A DNA stretch of 64,000 nt. Source: Candidatus Poseidoniaceae archaeon. Its GTDB lineage: Archaea; Thermoplasmatota; Poseidoniia; Poseidoniales; Poseidoniaceae. Positions within the stretch are counted from its first letter, which is position 1, and each line of letters begins with the position of its first letter. The position numbers and the translations under genes were made by a program. The notes beneath the pieces are model-generated. The model searched no databases and had not been told where the DNA came from. It saw only the letters and a list, made by a program, of their open reading frames with translations. Shown piece by piece: positions 1 to 9,299 of the stretch. The stretch spans positions 109,234-173,233 of the forward strand of contig JADHSC010000001.1 in NCBI GenBank assembly GCA_016777125.1, in the 5' to 3' direction.

Positions 1-540
1 ACAGGCAACCGCTACTAGACCTGCTGGACAAAGGTACTCGATTCGAGATGCCATGTCTGCAAAGGCTTTGTGGGCCTTGGAGGAGTTAGGCGTTTCTGCA
101 ACATAGATTTCCACACCTTGATATCCTGAAAGAAGGTCGAGAGATATGTTGAGTGGAGCAAGACGCTCAAAGACGCGTAGTTGGTCATTAAGGGATGAAA
201 TATCTGATTCAGCCTCACGGATTGCTTCGATGTTTTCTAAAGCAGCGTCAACCTTAGAGGACATCTTCTCTGCAAGTTTCTTTGCATTAGAACTTGAGAG
301 CGCACCTTTAGAGTTGTGAACGGCTATTGAACTACGTACGGCACGAACTTTGAGAAGAAGAGCACTGATCATGTCAGCATCTTCGCTTTGAATAGCACGC
401 CCCACGCCGATTCCTTCCTCAAATTGAGTGTAGTCTTCGATGTGAACGCAGCCCAAATCAGAGCATTTGCGCACGATGTCATGCATTGCATCAACAGGCG
501 CCGCCAGTGTGAGACGGGACATGTCGACAGTTGAGAACAT
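1..540 (-). CDS. atpI: V/A-type ATP synthase subunit I, N-terminal part (runs off window)
   Basis: Open minus-strand frame from ATG at 540 to the window edge, reads MSRLTLAAPVDAMHDIVRKCSDLGCVHIEDYTQFEEG..., directly downstream of an AtpH-like gene. Confidence 0.75.
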   Translation of the reverse strand, partial: MFSTVDMSRLTLAAPVDAMHDIVRKCSDLGCVHIEDYTQFEEGIGVGRAIQSEDADMISALLLKVRAVRSSIAVHNSKGALSSSNAKKLAEKMSSKVDAALENIEAIREAESDISSLNDQLRVFERLAPLNISLDLLSGYQGVEIYVAETPNSSKAHKAFADMASRIEYLCPAGLVAVAC

Positions 541-549
541 GATATCACT

Positions 550-876
550 TCATTGATTGAGGAGTCTTTCTACGATGAGAGAAACTGCTGCATCTTGATT
601 CTTTGCAGCATCGCCCTGAACAGCTTCAACGGACTTCGAGCCTTCTTTCTGAACTTTGGTTACGTTCTTCATTGCCGCTTCTCGGGCTGCATCAAGAGTA
701 GACTTGATTGTAGCCTGGGCATCTTCTGCGGCCTTCGAGACCATATCTGCTGCATCACGTCGAGCATCGCTGAGTATTCGACTGGATTCGCTCTGAGCGT
801 CAGAGAGAGTCTTTTCAGCAGCCTGCTCGGCTTTTTTGATGCTCTGGAGGACTTTTTCCATACCCATTACAACCAC
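550..876 (-). CDS. atpH: V/A-type ATP synthase subunit H (coiled-coil peripheral stalk)
   Basis: 108 aa, Ala/Lys/Glu-rich helical protein (KKAEQAAEKTLSDAQSESSRILSDARRDAADMVSKA) preceding the subunit I-like gene; start may be at the internal MGMEKV. Confidence 0.75.
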   Translation of the reverse strand: MVVMGMEKVLQSIKKAEQAAEKTLSDAQSESSRILSDARRDAADMVSKAAEDAQATIKSTLDAAREAAMKNVTKVQKEGSKSVEAVQGDAAKNQDAAVSLIVERLLNQ

Positions 877-941
877 TTCGCTTCGACCACCGAGAGGGGG
901 TTTATGAGGCTAATGGAAAGGCCAGTTGACGAAAAAGGACA

Positions 942-1685
942 TCACATTGGTTTCTTTCCACGGACTCGACTCGACATAAGGAAGGGGTACAAAAGGCGGC
1001 CAGAAACATTTTCAAAACCCACTTCTATCATCATATTTCGATAATATTTGTTTGTACCATAATAGGTGTAAGAACGAGCAAGTCCTTTCCAAGGGTGATC
1101 TTTGGTCTTTGTAACCCAACGAGCCATCCATTGAACCATAGTGCTCATCCAAATTCTCCCAGCTAAGCCGTGCAGTGCATTTGCTTTCCCAGCATCACAC
1201 ATAACGAGTTGGCCACCAGGCTTGAGGACACGGAATATTTCTTCAAGCCCTTTCTTCTTATCTTGGAAATCACGAAACGAAAAGAGACAAAAGACCATAT
1301 CAAAGGAACTGTCCTCAAGTGGAATTTCTTCAGCAATCGCTTGGACATATGCTGCTGGCGACTCTCCACGCTCTTTGCGTGCAGCATCAACTCGCTTTTT
1401 GGCAACTTTCAGCATTTCTTCAGAGGGGTCTAAACAAGTAACATCCAATCCCACGAGATCTTCTGCAAAACTTCCTGGACCACACCCCACTTCGAGAACT
1501 TTCATGCCTTTTGAAGCATGGTTGCGGACATTTCGCCTCCAACGCTTGTCCTGACCGAATGTCATTAATCGATTCACTCGGTCATAATCGGGAATGGTTG
1601 CTTCAAGTTGTTCTTCCAACTCAGTCCAAGCATCCAAATCAATACCAGATGGGTCGTAACCACCTGTTGCTGCTCGACTTGACAT
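942..1685 (-). CDS. Class I SAM-dependent methyltransferase (UbiE/COQ5-like)
   Basis: VLEVGCGPGSFAEDL motif I, EEIPLEDSSFDMVFCLFSFRDFQDKKKGLEEIFRVLKPGGQLVMCD; start placed at MSSRAATGGYDP (ORF track extends to 1793). Confidence 0.85.
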   Translation of the reverse strand: MSSRAATGGYDPSGIDLDAWTELEEQLEATIPDYDRVNRLMTFGQDKRWRRNVRNHASKGMKVLEVGCGPGSFAEDLVGLDVTCLDPSEEMLKVAKKRVDAARKERGESPAAYVQAIAEEIPLEDSSFDMVFCLFSFRDFQDKKKGLEEIFRVLKPGGQLVMCDAGKANALHGLAGRIWMSTMVQWMARWVTKTKDHPWKGLARSYTYYGTNKYYRNMMIEVGFENVSGRLLYPFLMSSRVRGKKPM

Positions 1686-1740
1686 GGTTGGTGGCAGGCT
1701 CCGCCCTCTTTGGAGGTGTCGCTTCGACCAGTAAACAACT

Positions 1741-2544
1741 TCAAGCAATACGCTCGACAGTTTCTGGTGTAATACCCTCTTCTGGAGTAACACGGAAAAC
1801 CAACATTTTCAGATTCTCGGGAGCATTTCTGAACTTAGAAACAATCATCGAGGTTTCGAAATCAGATCCAACAGTACGTACTCCAAAGGTGAGAACCATA
1901 TCAGCAATACTTGCAAGTTCTTGGCGTATTGAAGGAGATAAACCATTGACTGAAACGCTGATCAACAAAAGGCCACGATACATTTGTGTGTGAGCCTGAA
2001 GCATACGAATCATTGCTACAACCCGATTTGGATCATCACGTTGTAAGAAGAAGTCAAGACTGTCAATAGCAGCTCTGAAGTATGGCCCTAAAGCCATAAT
2101 TTCATTGGTCACTTCAGTGAGGTAGTCTTGGTTATTCTCGTCTACGAATCGTGTCTGAGCAAGTCGTTGAATATCTTCAAGACGGAATCCTTCGAGACGG
2201 TAACGGCTTGCTAGAAGTTCACGTTCGAGAACATTTGAGTTGTATTCTTCACCAATTGTGCGAACGTTAATGTCGAGTGGCCATCCGTATTTCTTGAAAA
2301 CACGAACAATCTCTGGTTGTCCTTCGTTGGTTGAAATGTAGAGAGTATTTTCGGACTCTTCGGCAGGAGAAACGTACTGCTTTGCGAATAATTCAGCACC
2401 AGAACCCGTTTCAGTAAACGCAACCATTGTAAATCCACGAGGGATTCCTCCGTTCATTTCACCATCGAACTTAGGGACTCCAAAAGAGCCAACTTGTCCA
2501 AAGAATTCTTCATCTTCCTTATCGAATGTAATCTTCTTTTTCAT
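1741..2544 (-). CDS. KaiC/RecA-superfamily-like protein with degenerate Walker A
   Basis: GGIPRGFTMVAFTETGSGAELFAKQY resembles the KaiC P-loop region but lacks GKT/S; downstream AAIDSLDFFL Walker B-like strand. Confidence 0.65.
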   Translation of the reverse strand: MKKKITFDKEDEEFFGQVGSFGVPKFDGEMNGGIPRGFTMVAFTETGSGAELFAKQYVSPAEESENTLYISTNEGQPEIVRVFKKYGWPLDINVRTIGEEYNSNVLERELLASRYRLEGFRLEDIQRLAQTRFVDENNQDYLTEVTNEIMALGPYFRAAIDSLDFFLQRDDPNRVVAMIRMLQAHTQMYRGLLLISVSVNGLSPSIRQELASIADMVLTFGVRTVGSDFETSMIVSKFRNAPENLKMLVFRVTPEEGITPETVERIA

Positions 2545-2556
2545 CTAAATCCCTCC

Positions 2557-3147
2557 TCAATGAATGACCACTTGCCCACGATCAACAAGGTCAGTACAAT
2601 ACAAATCAAGATTTGAAAGAACCAATGGTGGTGTTTGGTCAGGTACATTTAGGATAATCGAGAGAACTTCTCTCTGCCTAAACGTGTTGATGAACGTATG
2701 AAGGTATTCAGCAAGCATTCGATCCTCGTTGTAGATTGCAAGCGCATTTACGCTGTCAATGAACACAAAATTTCTTGCGGAAGAGGTCGTTCGCAGAATA
2801 TACAATGTCCGTAGAAGGACTGATTCAAGCATAATTGGACTATCAACAAAGTGGATGTTTGAATATTCCACATCGGTGCCTCCCAGAATACCTGATGAAA
2901 CAAGGTCGATGAATTGAATGTTTGAAACATCAACGCCGATTGATTCGAAGGCTTGGATAATTTCTACTGCGCCTCGGCTTGCAGTAATGTAGACCCCGCC
3001 CATTTCGAACATCTGCATCAATGGAAGCATTGTACTTGCAGTAACCATAAATGCATTTGAATTTCCACAGCGAACTTGGACGGAACTGTTCAGAGAGATT
3101 GTCGATAATTGTTCAGCAATTCTTTGATCGAGTTCAAACATAATCAT
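2557..3147 (-). CDS. KaiC/RecA-like protein lacking Walker A (putative pseudo-ATPase)
   Basis: Fold-like pattern (NFVFIDSVNALAIYNEDRMLAEYLHTFINTFRQREV) similar to its neighbours; no GxxxxGK[ST]. Confidence 0.5.
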   Translation of the reverse strand: MIMFELDQRIAEQLSTISLNSSVQVRCGNSNAFMVTASTMLPLMQMFEMGGVYITASRGAVEIIQAFESIGVDVSNIQFIDLVSSGILGGTDVEYSNIHFVDSPIMLESVLLRTLYILRTTSSARNFVFIDSVNALAIYNEDRMLAEYLHTFINTFRQREVLSIILNVPDQTPPLVLSNLDLYCTDLVDRGQVVIH

Positions 3148-3923
3148 GCACCCCAGTTAGCGCTATCAGTTTGAGATCCCCATTTCAACATCGGCGTCAA
3201 CATGACACCAAGCGGCGTCAGTTCAATAGCGTGTTTCGCCCTACTGTGCGATGTTCCGCGCATCTTTACGACCTGCAAGAATCTCAATAAATGGCCCATT
3301 CGTTCAACGTCTCCCATGACAACAATTCCATCGGCTATCGCTTCTTCAACACCAAATGAAGACCAATGAGCATTTTCTGTCGCTGATGTAATTTCAGAAA
3401 TCAGGATGGTTGTGCAACCGAGAGTCGCAAGTTTCTTTCCGAGTGTAAACAGGAAATCCCGAATCAGTTGTTCGGATTTAATCTTGTAACATAGAGTCGT
3501 AACTGAATCAATAACCAATCGCGTAACACCGATTGTGTTAACAATATCAGTGATGGATTTGATCAGTGCGTGAACATCGTCTAGATCAAAAGTTGATTTG
3601 TCAAGACCGAGCCAGGAGTAGAGAACGTCCATGTCAAAAACGTTGATCAGGCCTGTATCGACCATATTCATGTCAAAGAACGCATATTGGCGGATATTTT
3701 CTAAAAGTTTTACCGAGGGTTCAGTTGCAGTAAAGTGAGCACATGCCTCACCGGCGAGAGCGCCACGAACAAGGAATTCCATAGCCAAAGTGGTTTTTCC
3801 AGAACCGCAGGTCCCAGAAGCCAGAACCGTGGAGCCATAGGGAATGCCTCCTCGCAAAATCTCATCCAATCCATGGATGCCTGTAACACAACGGTCTCGT
3901 GAATAAGTGGAAGCGGCTTGCAC
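3144..3923 (-). CDS. KaiC-domain ATPase (RecA superfamily), intact Walker A
   Basis: TGIHGLDEILRGGIPYGSTVLASGTCGSGKTTLAMEFLVRGA and RLVIDSVTTL; typical KaiC/GvpD/RAD55-type. Confidence 0.88.
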   Translation of the reverse strand: MQAASTYSRDRCVTGIHGLDEILRGGIPYGSTVLASGTCGSGKTTLAMEFLVRGALAGEACAHFTATEPSVKLLENIRQYAFFDMNMVDTGLINVFDMDVLYSWLGLDKSTFDLDDVHALIKSITDIVNTIGVTRLVIDSVTTLCYKIKSEQLIRDFLFTLGKKLATLGCTTILISEITSATENAHWSSFGVEEAIADGIVVMGDVERMGHLLRFLQVVKMRGTSHSRAKHAIELTPLGVMLTPMLKWGSQTDSANWGA

Positions 3924-3952
3924 GGGTATCGTCTATGCTAGTGCCACCGAGT

Positions 3953-5059
3953 TCATGAAGCATTTGTTACACTCGGAGGCACATCACCGGGTGTTGCAAC
4001 TTGATTTACATTCCAAGATGCCGAGTTCAACGGGCTACCGCCCTCCCAAACAAGCGCATTATTTATTCCAAGTAACAATCCTGTTTGACCACCCCACTCC
4101 GCTCGAGAATTTGGTAGCGGTTTTGTTTGACCTGGCCGGGTAAATCTCAATTCAATGACACTACTACCATCGTCGAGGAGATTCATAGAACCCGTGCCGA
4201 GAATGCCGAAGGTACCCAAATCGATCATCTGAGTGGCGTTACCTTGTACTTGAGACGAAATTGAACCAGTAAATAATGCGGTTGAATAACCGCTTATCAC
4301 TCCACTTTGGAACAAAACATTGTTTGTTGAACTTGGAGAGGTCACATTGAGAGACCATCCAAAGAGGCTTGTTGCAAAGGAATTGTCATTGTAAATTTCA
4401 ATCCATTCAGGGCCCCCTCCAATCGGGCGAGCCATTACTTCGGTTAGCACAAGATTCTCGCTTTGCCTTCCCGCATCATGAACTTGTAAAGTAACGATAA
4501 CGAGTTCGCCCGACATACGCACGATACTTGAGGCCGTAGATGCCATTCGAGCTGAATTAATATCTGAGCCTCCCTCGAAAAGGACGAGGCCAACACGAGT
4601 AGTGTTTGTGGAGGTCTGGACACTGATATGCAAATAGGCGCTCAGGTCTTCAGCAAGACCAAGCCCTTCGGAAAAGGATTCGAGCGTCACATTCGACAAT
4701 GCTTTGAGTCGATTTTCATCGAGTTCCCCTGCCAAAATAAGGCCGGTTTGAACACGCCCCTTTTGCAAGTCCTCGGCACTTACATCGTCCCAATCTGATG
4801 TTGAGTTCGTATGGTCTAATTCGCCATTTTCTAGCGCAGGAACGTACCAGCCCGAATCGCCAACAAGGCGGTCCAGTGCAAACACTGTAGCTTGGTCAAC
4901 TTGGTCGATTTCTGTATCATTCGATCCCATTTCAAGTTGGGCGAGAGACATAAACGCAGTTAATATCATGAGGAAAAGTGTGAACGCTGAGAGGAATTCA
5001 ATCACTGCTGTTAAGCCTCTCTCATCTGAGCGAATGCACGTGTGCCCAGACTCCTCCAT
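3953..5059 (-). CDS. Pilin-like N-terminus fused to lamin-tail-like domain, secreted/surface protein
   Basis: N-term RSDERGLTAVIEFLSAFTLFLMILTAFMSLAQLEMG (type IV pilin-like hydrophobic helix); C-term VLTEVMARPIGGGPEWIEIYNDNSFATSLFGWSLNV (LTD-like). Confidence 0.6.
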   Translation of the reverse strand: MEESGHTCIRSDERGLTAVIEFLSAFTLFLMILTAFMSLAQLEMGSNDTEIDQVDQATVFALDRLVGDSGWYVPALENGELDHTNSTSDWDDVSAEDLQKGRVQTGLILAGELDENRLKALSNVTLESFSEGLGLAEDLSAYLHISVQTSTNTTRVGLVLFEGGSDINSARMASTASSIVRMSGELVIVTLQVHDAGRQSENLVLTEVMARPIGGGPEWIEIYNDNSFATSLFGWSLNVTSPSSTNNVLFQSGVISGYSTALFTGSISSQVQGNATQMIDLGTFGILGTGSMNLLDDGSSVIELRFTRPGQTKPLPNSRAEWGGQTGLLLGINNALVWEGGSPLNSASWNVNQVATPGDVPPSVTNAS

Positions 5060-5195
5060 ACCAACACCAACACAAACGAAGTCATGAACGTTGCCGAACC
5101 ATCAAGGGGTGAATTTACTGTAATTTGACCCCAAATCAAGCGATGAGTCTTTGAATCATCTATGCGACCACCGTATGATGACAGGAGCGGATAGC

Positions 5196-8135
5196 ATGAC
5201 CGTTGGCAAGAAAAAGACGAGCTTTAGCTTGGTTTTCCTTATGCTTTTTTCAGCATTTTCAATGCTAGCATATGTACCGAGCGCGGCTGCTGTCGAACAA
5301 ATTGACCTCGCTATTGTGTCTGGTCAGACTCCAGTCGAGGATCGCTTTTATTCAGCATTAGACCCAATTACGTTCACAGTGGAAGTCGAAAATCAAGCAT
5401 TAAGCCCTTTAACAAATACGCGGACGTTGAAATGGTACGTTTGTGATGGGCCTCGAACTGCAGTTTCGTGCATCTCGAATAATATCGAAGATGGAGGGAT
5501 GAACATTAACGGATTACTAAGTGGAGAATCTGCTAACTTCTCTGACTCGAACAGATGGTCCCCCTCTGGCGCCACTGGTACCTTTACAGTCGTTTTCAAA
5601 TTCGATTATGCAGACATTGACACAAGCGATGATATCCACTCATACAACATCAATCTTACAGCTGAATTCAGCGATATTGCAATCGATAACGAACAAGACC
5701 CTCGAGATACTCTTTCTGCCCTACATACCTACAACGGTGAAGTTGTATTGAATACTGAAGTCGAGTATGAGATGGACATCTATGGAATAGCAAACACATG
5801 CGGAACGTGCAATCTTGTTGCTAACATCGGATGGAACCTCATGACTCTCGATGGAACCGTCGTCAGTAATGCAACACGAAGTGTGACAAACCTACCATCT
5901 GGAGGATACGAACAACCATTCACAGTTGCCATGCCTGCATTAAATTATTCAATACCGGGAAGATTCATCTTTGAATTCGGACTCATGAGTAGTTCTGGCT
6001 CATATGATGGTGACCTCAATTCATTCAATGATCTTACACAAATCGAAATTGTTCTAGACAATACACTTGATCTAAGAATTGCGAGTATGTATCCATCGCA
6101 TGACCAATCATCGCCTTCGTACTATTACGGAGAGGATATGATTTCTGCTAAGATAGAAAACATAGGCAATTTCACAATTATAGACACTACAGTCACCTTT
6201 GAGATGTTTGATGCCCAAGGAGAATCAGAACATCTTGAGATGTGTGACATCGATTCACTTGGCCCATCACAGTTCATCACATGTACATTTGATATCGTCG
6301 AAGAAGGAGATGGGAAGGAACTTCGCGTCTATATGCCAACATCATTTGATGGTCGTGCAGACACAGCCCCTTCTGACAATACACTGGTCGAATATGCCGA
6401 CATAACTGCGGGAGGTATCGATCCTTCAATTGGGCTCAACACAGTATCGGGCACGTTCACTACTGCTGATACAATCGATCTCAGCGCACAAACCAGCAAC
6501 ATTGCAGCCAACCCCCTGAACTACACGTGGACGCTTAATACAGCTTGGCAAGGCCATGGGCAATTCCTAAGCATCAATGCCTCGTCTTTCCCTCTGAAAT
6601 CATATATTGTCGGATTGGCAGTTGAAGACGCTCTTGGAAACACAGAATATGCATACAGGACGATACAACTCATTGACGAAGTCGTCGTTGAAGAAGAACC
6701 CCTGATGACAGGTTCAATTGTTTCTCTCGATAAAGCCGAATTTTCGTATGATTATTTCTTGCCGATACAAGGTTCGGAATACAATATTGCTGGAGGAAAA
6801 GAGCCTCTAATGATTCTCGAACTTAATGCTATGAAACTCGACGACAACACGCAACCTGCAGATATTCAGTCGATGGATTTGACAGTGAATCTATCAGCGC
6901 TTTTGCCGGATATGATTCCATTCGAGTCTGTAGAAATCCTGGAATTACCAGATTCGGCCGAAACGTATTGGGATTATCTTGAATCACCGAATTATTACTC
7001 ATTTGATGGAATTCAAAACATTTCATTAAGCCTGAGTAGCAATACTGTTATCCTCTTCATCGGATCGTTGCCAGAGGCCGATGTTTCTGCTAATAACACC
7101 GAATACAAGCAACTCGAAGGCGGTTCTATAGAATTATCTTGGACTGCTGAAGGTGATGTATCCAACCCATATTTAGGAGGCTGGAGAGTCTACAAACTAC
7201 CCGTTGGCGAAGCAGGTGGAACAATCTTCCCAAATCCTGATGAAGAAGACAGTCAAAGCCTGTGGACTCAACTTATTGATGAAAGATTTGTAGAAATGAT
7301 ATCAATTACAACCGAGAGTTGGGTTGATCCAGAACCACTCCCTACTGGAACTTGTGCTTCCTATGCCCTCATTCCTTCAAATCGGGCTGACGTTCCAGAT
7401 TTGTCCAGAATTAATGTGTTCATGAATGCTGAAGGAAGTTCCATGTTGTGCGGAGATGCAATCGCTCCGTCAAGTACGGTCTCTTCATTCACCCATTCTT
7501 ACAGATTTACCAATTCAACGACGTGTTTCGATCTTCAGCGAAATTGGAATTCTTGCTATGAACTAAACCTCACATGGACATGGCCACAAAATGAAATCGA
7601 TGGTGAAGTGACATGGAACCTGTATCGCCTCGATACACGACCTAATCAACTTGAATTGAGGTATGTCAATCCTATTGCCACTGGCTTAAGTGGAATTCAA
7701 GGAGAAACAGGTACATTCAATCAATCTGGCTTGGAAGCAGATGGCATACGCCCAGGCAGGACATACTTCTACGTCCTCTCACCTGTTGATGGGCGAGGGA
7801 ATGCAATGACTATTGCAGAATACCCCAGTGAGAACACAGAACGCGTGGAAATCGAAAACAAATGGTGGGATTACAACCAGCACATCATTCCTGAAGAACC
7901 AGAGCCTCCAGAACCACCTCTTGGAATTGATTGGCTTGGGGATTTAGAGGATTCAATGGAAGTCAAAGAATTCCAATATGCTGGTATCGGAGCATTGATT
8001 CTCGTTGTTTTGAATGCCTTACTCATTCCAATGATGATCAAGCGTAGAAGAAGACTCAAGCGCGTGATAGCTGCTCGAAATCGTCGAATGGGCACAGCGA
8101 ATATGGCGGAAGAGTTCGAAGAATTCTTTGAGTGA
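5196..8135 (+). CDS. Large secreted/surface-anchored protein with signal peptide and C-terminal TM helix
   Basis: MTVGKKKTSFSLVFLMLFSAFSMLAYVPSAAA signal; CARDB-like repeated beta segments; C-term YAGIGALILVVLNALLIPMMIKRRRRLK. ORF track starts at 5151. Confidence 0.7.
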   Translation: MTVGKKKTSFSLVFLMLFSAFSMLAYVPSAAAVEQIDLAIVSGQTPVEDRFYSALDPITFTVEVENQALSPLTNTRTLKWYVCDGPRTAVSCISNNIEDGGMNINGLLSGESANFSDSNRWSPSGATGTFTVVFKFDYADIDTSDDIHSYNINLTAEFSDIAIDNEQDPRDTLSALHTYNGEVVLNTEVEYEMDIYGIANTCGTCNLVANIGWNLMTLDGTVVSNATRSVTNLPSGGYEQPFTVAMPALNYSIPGRFIFEFGLMSSSGSYDGDLNSFNDLTQIEIVLDNTLDLRIASMYPSHDQSSPSYYYGEDMISAKIENIGNFTIIDTTVTFEMFDAQGESEHLEMCDIDSLGPSQFITCTFDIVEEGDGKELRVYMPTSFDGRADTAPSDNTLVEYADITAGGIDPSIGLNTVSGTFTTADTIDLSAQTSNIAANPLNYTWTLNTAWQGHGQFLSINASSFPLKSYIVGLAVEDALGNTEYAYRTIQLIDEVVVEEEPLMTGSIVSLDKAEFSYDYFLPIQGSEYNIAGGKEPLMILELNAMKLDDNTQPADIQSMDLTVNLSALLPDMIPFESVEILELPDSAETYWDYLESPNYYSFDGIQNISLSLSSNTVILFIGSLPEADVSANNTEYKQLEGGSIELSWTAEGDVSNPYLGGWRVYKLPVGEAGGTIFPNPDEEDSQSLWTQLIDERFVEMISITTESWVDPEPLPTGTCASYALIPSNRADVPDLSRINVFMNAEGSSMLCGDAIAPSSTVSSFTHSYRFTNSTTCFDLQRNWNSCYELNLTWTWPQNEIDGEVTWNLYRLDTRPNQLELRYVNPIATGLSGIQGETGTFNQSGLEADGIRPGRTYFYVLSPVDGRGNAMTIAEYPSENTERVEIENKWWDYNQHIIPEEPEPPEPPLGIDWLGDLEDSMEVKEFQYAGIGALILVVLNALLIPMMIKRRRRLKRVIAARNRRMGTANMAEEFEEFFE

Positions 8136-8202
8136 GACCATTTATTTCAGTGAATTACCAACCGTCATATTCATGACCAAAAGGCAGGTGGGTTGCTTTA
8201 CT

Positions 8203-8289
8203 GCGGTGATCGCATAGCCTGGCCATTGCGCTGGATTGCTAATCCAGTGGGTTTTACCCTCGGGAGTTCGAATCTCCCTCACCGCGCCA
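8203..8289 (+). tRNA. tRNA-Ser (anticodon GCT), with encoded CCA
   Basis: Acceptor GCGGTGA/TCACCGC, anticodon arm CTGGA-TTGCTAA-TCCAG, type II variable arm, T arm GGGAG-TTCGAAT-CTCCC, 3' GCCA. Confidence 0.95.
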
Positions 8290-8294
8290 TATTC

Positions 8295-9299
8295 TCAACC
8301 CAGTGGACCGAGTATTCCAAGCCATTCAGGTGGAATAAAGGAGATGATTACAAGTGACAAAAACATGTATCCTAAGTAAAACAAAGAACGGAAGAAACTC
8401 TTAGCAGCTTTCGGCATTCTTCCATTCTCATCCAACGGTTCATCGATATCAATCCCCCATACAGAGGCTGCATACCAAAAGGTGAGACCTCCTGCGACAA
8501 ATGACCACAAAAGTGGAAGTCCTGAGTTGGGCCAAAAACATGGCACAGAGCCTAGTAAGAATAAACCAACACAATAGAATTTTGATTCAGTAACTGTCCT
8601 TTTTGCACCTTTCACTTCATTCATCATTGGAACATTGGCTTTCGCATATTCTCCTGAACGATACAAAGCCAGTGCCCAGAAGTGAGGGGGTGTCCAAAAG
8701 AAAATGAGAGCAAAGAGCATCCATGGGATTGGCGAACCAAGGTCGAATGGATTCATTGAGTCAATGGATGCTGCTGCTGCACCTGCCCATCCAATCAAAG
8801 GTGGAGTTGCTCCTGCAGCCCCTCCAATGACGATGTTCTGTGGCGTTCTTCTCTTCAACCACATTGTGTATATGAACACGTAGAAAAATACTGAAAAGAA
8901 TGACCAAAAGGCTGCTTTCCAGTGAAGCAAGAAGAACAATGAAGATCCTAAGACAGAGATTGTAACTCCAAACAAGAGAACGGTATTTGGAGTAAGATGC
9001 CCTTGTGGCAGAGGCCTATGCTGCGTACGACGCATCTTCGTATCTATGTCTCGATCGTACCACATATTGATCGCATTCGATCCGCCTGCGCTCAATGTAC
9101 CTCCAATCACTGTAATGAGAGAAGTCCAAGCAGTGTCAAGCCATGTTCGTTCAATATCAATTAAATCATATCGAGCAAGTGAATCGTGGACAAGAATTGC
9201 ACAGAGAGCAGTGATTTGTAGAAGAACAATGACTCTTAGCTTCATCAGTTTGATGAAAAGAGAAAACATCGAAGGAGTATCCTCGGTTTGTTCCATCAT
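8295..9299 (-). CDS. ctaB: Protoheme IX farnesyltransferase (haem O synthase)
   Basis: NAINMWYDRDIDTKMRRTQHRPLPQGHLTP and FFWTPPHFWALALYRSGEYAKANVPMM are hallmark CtaB/CyoE motifs. Confidence 0.97.
   Translation of the reverse strand: MMEQTEDTPSMFSLFIKLMKLRVIVLLQITALCAILVHDSLARYDLIDIERTWLDTAWTSLITVIGGTLSAGGSNAINMWYDRDIDTKMRRTQHRPLPQGHLTPNTVLLFGVTISVLGSSLFFLLHWKAAFWSFFSVFFYVFIYTMWLKRRTPQNIVIGGAAGATPPLIGWAGAAAASIDSMNPFDLGSPIPWMLFALIFFWTPPHFWALALYRSGEYAKANVPMMNEVKGAKRTVTESKFYCVGLFLLGSVPCFWPNSGLPLLWSFVAGGLTFWYAASVWGIDIDEPLDENGRMPKAAKSFFRSLFYLGYMFLSLVIISFIPPEWLGILGPLG

Noticed and set aside
553-1044. 163-aa plus-strand ORF
   Set aside because: Antisense to atpH and the methyltransferase end; no recognisable motif.
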